This document shows, piece by piece, positions 25,726 through 34,739 of a stretch of DNA of 34,739 nt. The DNA is from Bacteroidaceae bacterium. GTDB lineage: Bacteria; Bacteroidota; Bacteroidia; Bacteroidales; Bacteroidaceae. Below the pieces are notes generated by a model. The model saw only the letters and a list, made by a program, of their open reading frames with translations, searched no databases and had not been told where the DNA came from. The stretch lies in the NCBI GenBank assembly GCA_017541025.1, contig JAFXZY010000082.1, positions 1 to 34,739 on the forward strand, given 5' to 3'. The position numbers and the translations under genes are program-made. Every line of letters starts with the position of its first letter. The stretch's first letter is position 1.

Positions 25726-28277
25726 TTTACGTAACTGAAATCCTGACGGTGAGGCAGGTTCTCATTCTTAGGATACATGCGATAGCAAATCTTGAAACTT
25801 CCTGCATTGTCAACACTATGGCTAGTACGGAAAGTATATCGATTGCCTTCTACTTTCACCAGTTCAAAATCGTTTACATGATAGATGTGGTCTTCACCAT
25901 GAATATCTGTTTGCAAGGTTACGAGTTCCACACCGATGGCATTATCCAAGCCAGCCTCGTCTATCACAACTTCTACGTTGTACTTCTTACCAGCCTCAAT
26001 ATTGCCGTTTAACACCTCTTCTGATTTTCTGATTTCTACCACATTGATGGCATCCCAACGTTCAGCAACCGTCTCTTTCCAAAGTGCAATCTCTTTTGCT
26101 AATTTTCTATTATCTGCATTGAGGAGAACTGAACGGTCGTAAAGTTTTTTATAGAACTTATTGTAATAATCATCTAACTGGCGCTTCATGGTGTAATGAG
26201 GTGCAATCTGCGCAATTGAATTCTTTATTACCTTAATCCAACCAGGACTGTATCCCTTAGCGTTACGTGCATAATAGAGAGGCATTATCTCATTCTCAAG
26301 GAGTGAATAAAGGGTGGCAGCATCCAGCTGATCCTGATACTCCTGATTCTGATAGGTACGCTTATCTGTAAGCGCCCAACCAGCACCTTCACGATAACCC
26401 TCAAGCCACCATCCATCTAGAACTGACAGGTTGACAACACCATTCATCTCGGCCTTCTCGCCTGACGTACCTGATGCCTCAAGAGGACGGGTAGGTGTAT
26501 TCATCCAAATATCTACACCACTTACCAAACGACGAGCCAACTGCATGTCGTAATTCTCAAGGAAGATGATTTTACCCAGGAACTCTGGACGCTGGCTTAT
26601 CTCGTAAATCTTCTTGATTAGACCCTGCCCTGCCCCATCTGCGGGATGAGCCTTTCCCGTGTAAAGGAACTGAACTGGATAGTTGGGGTTGTTAACAATC
26701 CTGCTGAGACGCTCCAAATCAGTAAACAGCAGATGAGCACGCTTGTATGTAGCAAAACGACGACCGAAACCAATCAACAGGGCATTGGGATTAATCTTCT
26801 CCATCAGATTAACTACACGTGAAGGATCACCCTGGTTCTTCAACCAGCTATCGCGGAACTTCTCACGAATATAGTCAATCAGTTTGGTCTTCAGAGTCAT
26901 ACGGGTCTTCCAAACTTCCTCATCGCTTACATTATAAATAGCCTCCCAGATGGCTTGATTACTCTGATCATTAATGTGATTGGCATCGAAATGCTTAGCA
27001 TATAACATACGCCACTCGTTGGCACACCATGTGGGGAAGTGAACACCATTGGTTACATAGCCTACATGACTCTCCTCGGGGAAATAACCCTTCCAGATAC
27101 CAGCAAACATCTTCTTGCTTACCTCGCCGTGCAACCAGCTTACGCCATTTACCTCCTGTGAGGTATTGCAGGCAAAGGTTGACATACAGAAGCGCTCTGA
27201 ATGGTCATCAGGATTCATACGACCCATACCAATGAACTCATCCCAGGTTATGCCCAACAGCTGAGGATAGCCGCTCATGTATTTGCTGAAAAGACCCTCG
27301 TCGAAATAGTCATGACCAGCAGGAACAGGTGTATGAACGGTATAGAGAGAAGAAGCACGAACCAGTTCTAGAGCCATTGTGAAGTTCATGCCTTCATTTA
27401 CGTAATCAACCAGGCGCTGAACGTTGCAAAGTGCAGCGTGACCTTCGTTACAATGATAAATATCTTTCTTGATACCAAGTTTCTTTAAAGTCAGCACGCC
27501 ACCAATACCAAGCAGGATTTCCTGCTTCAGACGGTTTTCCCAATCGCCACCATATAGGGCATGAGTGATACTGCGGTCGTACTCGGAGTTCATCTCGTTA
27601 TCCGTATCCAGGAGATAAAGCTTGATACGGCCTACATTTACACGCCATACATATGCGTGTACATGATAATTCATATAAGGTACGTCAACAACCATAGGTG
27701 TGCCGTCCTCATTCAACTGCTGCTCTATGGGCAGTGTACCAAAGTTCTGTGCCTCGTAATTGGCAATCTGCTGGCCATCCATACTCAGAGTCTGAGTAAA
27801 ATAGCCGTATCGATACAAGAAACCTATCGCACACATATCCACGTTAGAGTCGCTGGCCTCCTTCAGATAGTCACCAGCCAAGATGCCCAAACCGCCAGAA
27901 TAAATCTTCAGTACCTGATTCAAACCATACTCCATGCACAGATAGGCTACGCTGGGACGTGACTTGTCAGGCTCAACATCCATATAAGTACGGAACTCAT
28001 CGTACACATCATTCATCTTCTGGATTATAGCCTTGTCCTTAGCCAACTTCTCCATCTTCTCAAAGCTGATGCGTTCTAACAGCAAGACGGGGTTTTGGTG
28101 ACAATCCTCGTACAATGTTTTATCGAGGAGACGGAACAGACTTCTTGCATTGTGGTTCCAAGACCACCACATATTATGAGCGAGTTCTTCCAACCTACTC
28201 AACTCTGCAGGAATATTACTCTTAACTGTAATAGGTTTCCAACAGGGTTGGTTAGTATTACTTGCCTTAATCTTCAT
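25713..28277 (-). CDS. glgP: Alpha-glucan (glycogen) phosphorylase
   Basis: Cleaves alpha-1,4-glucan with phosphate to glucose-1-phosphate. The 854 residues begin with the N-terminal segment typical of the DUF3417 subfamily ([20 protein letters not shown]) rather than the classical animal-type start. Substrate-loop segments include [20 protein letters not shown] and [16 protein letters not shown]. The PLP-binding Lys is K608 in [14 protein letters not shown]. It lies 33 bp behind the glycogen synthase gene and overlaps the LuxR regulator by 13 bp. Synthesis, breakdown and a regulator are thus on one transcript. Confidence 0.94.
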   Translation of the reverse strand: MKIKASNTNQPCWKPITVKSNIPAELSRLEELAHNMWWSWNHNARSLFRLLDKTLYEDCHQNPVLLLERISFEKMEKLAKDKAIIQKMNDVYDEFRTYMDVEPDKSRPSVAYLCMEYGLNQVLKIYSGGLGILAGDYLKEASDSNVDMCAIGFLYRYGYFTQTLSMDGQQIANYEAQNFGTLPIEQQLNEDGTPMVVDVPYMNYHVHAYVWRVNVGRIKLYLLDTDNEMNSEYDRSITHALYGGDWENRLKQEILLGIGGVLTLKKLGIKKDIYHCNEGHAALCNVQRLVDYVNEGMNFTMALELVRASSLYTVHTPVPAGHDYFDEGLFSKYMSGYPQLLGITWDEFIGMGRMNPDDHSERFCMSTFACNTSQEVNGVSWLHGEVSKKMFAGIWKGYFPEESHVGYVTNGVHFPTWCANEWRMLYAKHFDANHINDQSNQAIWEAIYNVSDEEVWKTRMTLKTKLIDYIREKFRDSWLKNQGDPSRVVNLMEKINPNALLIGFGRRFATYKRAHLLFTDLERLSRIVNNPNYPVQFLYTGKAHPADGAGQGLIKKIYEISQRPEFLGKIIFLENYDMQLARRLVSGVDIWMNTPTRPLEASGTSGEKAEMNGVVNLSVLDGWWLEGYREGAGWALTDKRTYQNQEYQDQLDAATLYSLLENEIMPLYYARNAKGYSPGWIKVIKNSIAQIAPHYTMKRQLDDYYNKFYKKLYDRSVLLNADNRKLAKEIALWKETVAERWDAINVVEIRKSEEVLNGNIEAGKKYNVEVVIDEAGLDNAIGVELVTLQTDIHGEDHIYHVNDFELVKVEGNRYTFRTSHSVDNAGSFKICYRMYPKNENLPHRQDFSYVKWFV

Positions 28278-28310
28278 GATTTATTTGTTAATAGTTATAA
28301 TGAATAAAAA

Positions 28311-29969
28311 TTATTTCAATCTCTTATTTCTGTTGTTCAATGCTATATTGTAAGCCTCATAGTAGTAACTTATGAAATGTTTCCAGAGTGCTTTTTCGGC
28401 AAGCTTGGCAGCTTTCTTACGAACAGCATCCTGTTTCTTGCTATCTAAAGAGGAATATTGTGCAATGCTCGTTAAAACATTGTCTACCACTTCACTGAAA
28501 TTATAGTCGTTACGTACTATCACCTCTACACCATCCTGAATCTTGCTCGCACGGCCCAATTCTTTATTGGCCCACATGCCAAAGCCGGAAACAGATGTCG
28601 TGATACAAGGAACATGGAACGCAACTGCTTCCAACGGAGTGTAGCCCCAAGGCTCGTAATAAGAGGGGTAAACGGCAAGGTCGTTACCAATCAGCAAATC
28701 GTAATACGACATATCAAAGATGCCATCATTGCCGTCAAGATAACAGGGAACAAAGATAACCTTAACCTGACTATCCTTATTATTATGCATACCATGTGAA
28801 TGCAGGAAATTAATCACACCATCATGCTCCTGATTATGGAGCGTGTGAGTGTACAGCGGGTCTACAAGAGGCGTATCGTAAACAGTATCAAACCTTAGTC
28901 TGTCCTTAAGATCGGCACGTGGTGAGTCCATCCAACCAGGGACTTGAATCAGTGCCAGGACAGGACGCTTAAGATTCTGCTCGTACAAACCACGATACAT
29001 AGTCTCGAGGAACACATCTATACCCTTGTTCTTATATTCGTAACGTCCACTGGTAGCCACCACTAGTGTATCGTCAGTAAACTCTACACCTGTAAGAGCG
29101 TTTGCTACACGGAATATCTGCTTGCGGGCTTTCTCTCTGGCTGCAGTAAACTTGGCGCCACGAGGAACAAAGTCTTGCTCGAAACCATTCATCAGAACGG
29201 CATCACATTCTTTGTCCAGCAACTCTTTGCACTCGTTGGCTGTAACATCGCTAACGGTTGTAAAACAGTCCACATTATGTGCTGTCTGGCGCTCAATACT
29301 ATGCTTCGACTCCATGTTTAGTTCCTGAGCCATCTGATTACCATTGTATGCCCAAAGATAATCATACAAGGGCTTACGGTTGCCGGCTATGCTACGACCA
29401 ATGCTGGTTGCATGAGTGGTAAAGATGGTTGCAATCTGAGGTACTTTCTGCTGGATGTATAATGCACCCATGCAAGTCATCCATTCGTGTACCTGATATA
29501 CGACATTCTTTTTCTTTTTCAGATTATGACGATAGAAGCTTTCAACCACCAGTCCGGCTGCGTATGCAAACATACAGGCTTCGTCGTAGTCGCCGTATGC
29601 ATGTAGGCTATCAACCTGATAATAGTTCCAGGCGGCTGCGTAAATATCGTTCTTTATAGCAAAGTACGGAGTGAAGTCGACCAATATTACATAGGGCTGA
29701 CCAGGAATGTTCCAACGGCCAACACGAATGCATAAACCTTCCTCGGCTGCTTTCTTTGTCCAAGAAGGCCACAATTTCTTGTCTTCCAAAAAGAGGGGAT
29801 TCTCCTTATTCATCCAAACATCAGGGCCAACGAAGACAAGATTATCTTTATTAGTTTCCTGGAGTGTCTTTGCTCTGGTACTAAGTACGGTGTAAATACC
29901 ACCAACTTTATTACATACTTCCCAACTGCTTTCAAAGATAAAGTCGGGACTTAACTTTTTTTCTGCCAT
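28311..29969 (-). CDS. GT3-type glycogen synthase
   Basis: A 552-residue enzyme that elongates alpha-1,4-glucan. The N-terminus FESSWEVCNKVGGIYTVLST closely resembles the eukaryotic glycogen synthase entry (GT3) and not the KTGGL motif of bacterial GlgA (GT5). The motif YPSYYEPWGYTPLEA (about residues 430-445) is also GT3-like. GT3 enzymes in eukaryotes use UDP-glucose; this one probably does too, but that is inference. Start ATG at 29969. A -7 box at 30002-30009 makes it the first gene of the glycogen operon. GT3-type enzymes are known in Bacteroidota. Confidence 0.9.
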   Translation of the reverse strand: MAEKKLSPDFIFESSWEVCNKVGGIYTVLSTRAKTLQETNKDNLVFVGPDVWMNKENPLFLEDKKLWPSWTKKAAEEGLCIRVGRWNIPGQPYVILVDFTPYFAIKNDIYAAAWNYYQVDSLHAYGDYDEACMFAYAAGLVVESFYRHNLKKKKNVVYQVHEWMTCMGALYIQQKVPQIATIFTTHATSIGRSIAGNRKPLYDYLWAYNGNQMAQELNMESKHSIERQTAHNVDCFTTVSDVTANECKELLDKECDAVLMNGFEQDFVPRGAKFTAAREKARKQIFRVANALTGVEFTDDTLVVATSGRYEYKNKGIDVFLETMYRGLYEQNLKRPVLALIQVPGWMDSPRADLKDRLRFDTVYDTPLVDPLYTHTLHNQEHDGVINFLHSHGMHNNKDSQVKVIFVPCYLDGNDGIFDMSYYDLLIGNDLAVYPSYYEPWGYTPLEAVAFHVPCITTSVSGFGMWANKELGRASKIQDGVEVIVRNDYNFSEVVDNVLTSIAQYSSLDSKKQDAVRKKAAKLAEKALWKHFISYYYEAYNIALNNRNKRLK

Positions 29970-30001
29970 TAGATTAAAACCTTATACTCTTAAATCGAGT
30001 G

Positions 30002-30009
30002 CAAAGTTA
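30002..30009 (-). promoter_or_regulatory. Candidate -7 box for the glycogen operon
   Basis: TAACTTTG on the minus strand lies 33 bp before the glycogen synthase ATG. The -33 region reads TTTCG near 30029-30033, a partial match. The repeat element at 30074-30221 lies just upstream. Confidence 0.55.
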
Positions 30010-30073
30010 TAACAATTATCTGAGTGTACGAAATCATTATTCGTTTTTTTGACTTAAGTCAATACATAACAAA

Positions 30074-30221
30074 AAGAGGAAGCTGTGTCAAAATAAAGAT
30101 GTACCTTATGTATTTATAGTCCGTACGGGACGGATACCGAGTCCGTACGGGACGGACTAGGAGTTCGTACGGGACGGACAAAAAACTTCCACGTAATCTC
30201 TTTATCTCGACACAGCCTCTT
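30074..30221 (-). terminator. Long inverted arms with U-tract, candidate terminator after the GH2 gene
   Basis: The arms at 30074-30100 and 30196-30221 pair over about 26 bp with a few mismatches (AAGAGG, then CTGTGTC, then ATAAAG). On the minus strand the second arm runs into TTTTTGTT, a U-tract, so a Rho-independent terminator for the GH2 transcript is plausible. The loop is about 95 nt and carries the three 22-bp units. The arms also resemble short inverted repeats of insertion sequences; a MITE origin is possible but no target duplication is seen. Confidence 0.5.
30118..30183. repeat. Three tandem 22-bp units with a palindromic core
   Basis: The units start at 30118, 30140 and 30162. The shared core is AGTCCGTACGGGACGGA (the third unit has AGTTC). 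In the second unit AGTCCGT and ACGGACT form a perfect 7-bp inverted pair around ACGGG, and CCGTACGG is itself palindromic. Spacers differ (TACCG and CTAGG). Locally GC-rich against an AT-rich spacer. Confidence 0.85.
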
Positions 30222-30228
30222 CATCCTA

Positions 30229-33876
<3,648 letters not shown>

Positions 33877-33905
33877 TTACATTTACCAATCAAAATAATA
33901 CAATT

Positions 33906-34181
33906 ATGTTAAGACTGAATTGTTTCTTCCAGGCCAAGAAAGGCCAGTACGAACGTGCATTAGAAGCTGCTATTGCACTGGTTGCTAAATCTCAGAACCA
34001 CGCCGGATGCGTTGCCTACGATTGTTTCGAAAGCGCTACACGCCCCGATGTTTTCTGCATCATTGAGACTTGGAAAGACCAGCCCTCCCTTGATGCCCAC
34101 AGCCAAACGCCAGAATTCAAGCAGTATGTTGGCATCATCAATGAATGCGGTGAAATGAAGATTGAAGTAATGGAGAAGTAA
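33906..34181 (+). CDS. ABM-domain protein (putative quinol monooxygenase)
   Basis: A 91-residue single-domain protein of the antibiotic biosynthesis monooxygenase fold: LRLNCFFQAKKGQYERALEA, HAGCVAYDCFESATRPDVFC and ETWKDQPSLDAHSQTPEFKQ, the usual dimeric ferredoxin-like layout. YgiN-like relatives act on quinols, but many are uncharacterised, so the activity is only suggested. The ATG at 33906 is chosen over an in-frame ATG at 33813, which lies upstream of the -7 box in the GH2 promoter region. It faces DUF4295 across a strong bidirectional terminator. Confidence 0.82.
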   Translation: MLRLNCFFQAKKGQYERALEAAIALVAKSQNHAGCVAYDCFESATRPDVFCIIETWKDQPSLDAHSQTPEFKQYVGIINECGEMKIEVMEK

Positions 34182-34192
34182 AGTTACCCAAC

Positions 34193-34230
34193 AAAAGAGA
34201 GCAACCTCATTTTTGAAGTTGCTCTCTTTT
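34193..34230. terminator. Bidirectional Rho-independent terminator
   Basis: A perfect 13-bp stem AAAAGAGAGCAAC (34193-34205) and GTTGCTCTCTTTT (34218-34230) with a 12-nt loop. The stem ends in T4 on the plus strand and in T4 on the minus strand, so it can serve both the ABM gene and the rpmG-DUF4295 unit. Confidence 0.85.
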
Positions 34231-34257
34231 ATTAAGTGTATCTTGGAAGAACCTTAA

Positions 34258-34416
34258 TTAGTTCTTGAAGAAATCTTTAACTGCCTCGTTGGGCACCATC
34301 TGCTCATCGAAAGAGTAAGAACCTGTCTCAGGATTCTTTACCATCTTGATAACTTTGGTATATGAACGGCCATCAGTCTTACCAGTCTGAAGAGAGGCCA
34401 CTGTTTTCTTTGCCAT
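34258..34416 (-). CDS. DUF4295 family small protein
   Basis: A 52-residue basic protein, MAKKTVASLQTGKTDGRSYT followed by KVIKMVKNPETG and ending VKDFFKN. It matches the Bacteroidota DUF4295 family, which is nearly always next to rpmG and is suspected to be ribosome-associated; its function is not established. It lies 100 bp behind rpmG, and the spacer is filled by heptamer arrays. In many relatives ftsY follows; here a terminator follows instead. Confidence 0.88.
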   Translation of the reverse strand: MAKKTVASLQTGKTDGRSYTKVIKMVKNPETGSYSFDEQMVPNEAVKDFFKN

Positions 34417-34431
34417 AGTTCTTTCTAATGT

Positions 34432-34466
34432 TTATTGGTTATTGGTTATTGCTTATTGGCTATTGA
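34432..34466. repeat. Heptanucleotide array, TTATTGG units
   Basis: Units are TTATTGG, TTATTGG, TTATTGC, TTATTGG and CTATTGA, period 7, in the rpmG-DUF4295 spacer, immediately upstream of DUF4295. Confidence 0.8.
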
Positions 34467-34482
34467 GGAAGGAATTTCCATG

Positions 34483-34510
34483 ACCTCTAACCTATAACCT
34501 CTAACCTTTT
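34483..34510. repeat. Heptanucleotide array, ACCTCTA units
   Basis: Units are ACCTCTA, ACCTATA, ACCTCTA and ACCTTTT, period 7. The end forms a small hairpin TAACC-TTTTT-GGTTA (34502-34516) just before the rpmG stop codon. Confidence 0.75.
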
Positions 34511-34516
34511 TGGTTA

Positions 34517-34705
34517 TTACTTGATTTCCTTGTGAACAGTCATCTTCTTGAGGATGGGATTGTACTTCTTGAGCTCAAGACGCTCAGGAGTATTCTTTCT
34601 GTTCTTGGTGGTAATATAACGAGATGTACCAGGCAGACCGCTTTGCTTCATCTCTGTGCACTCCAGAATAACCTGTACTCTGTTGCCTTTTTGCTTCTTT
34701 GCCAT
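34517..34705 (-). CDS. rpmG: 50S ribosomal protein L33
   Basis: A 62-residue protein starting [20 protein letters not shown] with the conserved [20 protein letters not shown] and [15 protein letters not shown]. It has only one Cys and no CxxC pairs, so it is the zinc-free form of L33. A structural protein of the large subunit. In relatives rpmB lies directly upstream, here beyond the window edge. DUF4295 follows. Confidence 0.95.
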   Translation of the reverse strand: MAKKQKGNRVQVILECTEMKQSGLPGTSRYITTKNRKNTPERLELKKYNPILKKMTVHKEIK

Positions 34706-34739
34706 AATCTGTACTCCTTATTATTAACCAATTACTTTA

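Noticed and set aside
30118-30183. CRISPR array
   Set aside because: Only three units with a 22-bp period and about 5-bp gaps; there are no unique spacers of normal length and no cas genes.

Overview
The window looks like chromosomal DNA of a Bacteroidota, most likely Prevotella or a close relative. Three things point there. Promoters fit the Bacteroidota sigma-ABfr pattern (TTG, about 20 bp, TAnnTTTG). Shine-Dalgarno sequences are largely absent. The gene content is also typical: thrS-infC-rpmI-rplT, rpmG-DUF4295, a GT3-type glycogen synthase beside an alpha-glucan phosphorylase, an M64 peptidase and a flavodiiron protein (an anaerobe trait). Species assignment is inference. I see no tRNA, rRNA, CRISPR array, transposase or prophage, and no gene-free stretch reaches 300 bp.

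Layout. 1-6737 is a minus-strand block read as SPOR lipoprotein, ruvX, def, TPR protein, thrS, infC, rpmI, rplT (rplT runs off the left edge), with promoters before the SPOR gene and before thrS. 6939-7812 is a plus-strand trio of small envelope-type genes (YtxH, holin-like membrane protein, basic hypothetical). 7834-9117 is a secreted M64 peptidase, divergent from nth (9286) and pgk (9993). Behind pgk lie a lone periplasmic-binding-protein-like lipoprotein and a TPR protein. 14313-22492 is minus strand: a tripartite RND efflux operon (adaptor, pump, TolC) that ends in a translationally coupled GH16 glucanase, then MaoC and a phospholipase-D-like protein from their own promoter. A small ORF, a flavodiiron protein and an M48 lipoprotein peptidase follow. 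25147-29969 is a glycogen operon: GT3 synthase, phosphorylase, and an overlapping LuxR-type regulator with a degenerate receiver. 30229-33789 is a large GH2 beta-galactosidase with an N-terminal ricin-like domain. The right edge holds an ABM monooxygenase-like gene, DUF4295 and rpmG.

The genes are mostly housekeeping. The most unusual signals are not proteins. First, at least five short arrays of heptanucleotide repeats sit at gene junctions, and one lies in frame inside the tolC coding sequence. Second, three 22-bp palindromic units sit inside 26-bp inverted arms followed by a U-tract between the GH2 gene and the glycogen operon. I found no convincing evidence of a wholly new multi-gene system; the best candidates are the GH16-efflux coupling, the glycogen regulator and the pgk-linked lipoprotein/TPR pair.
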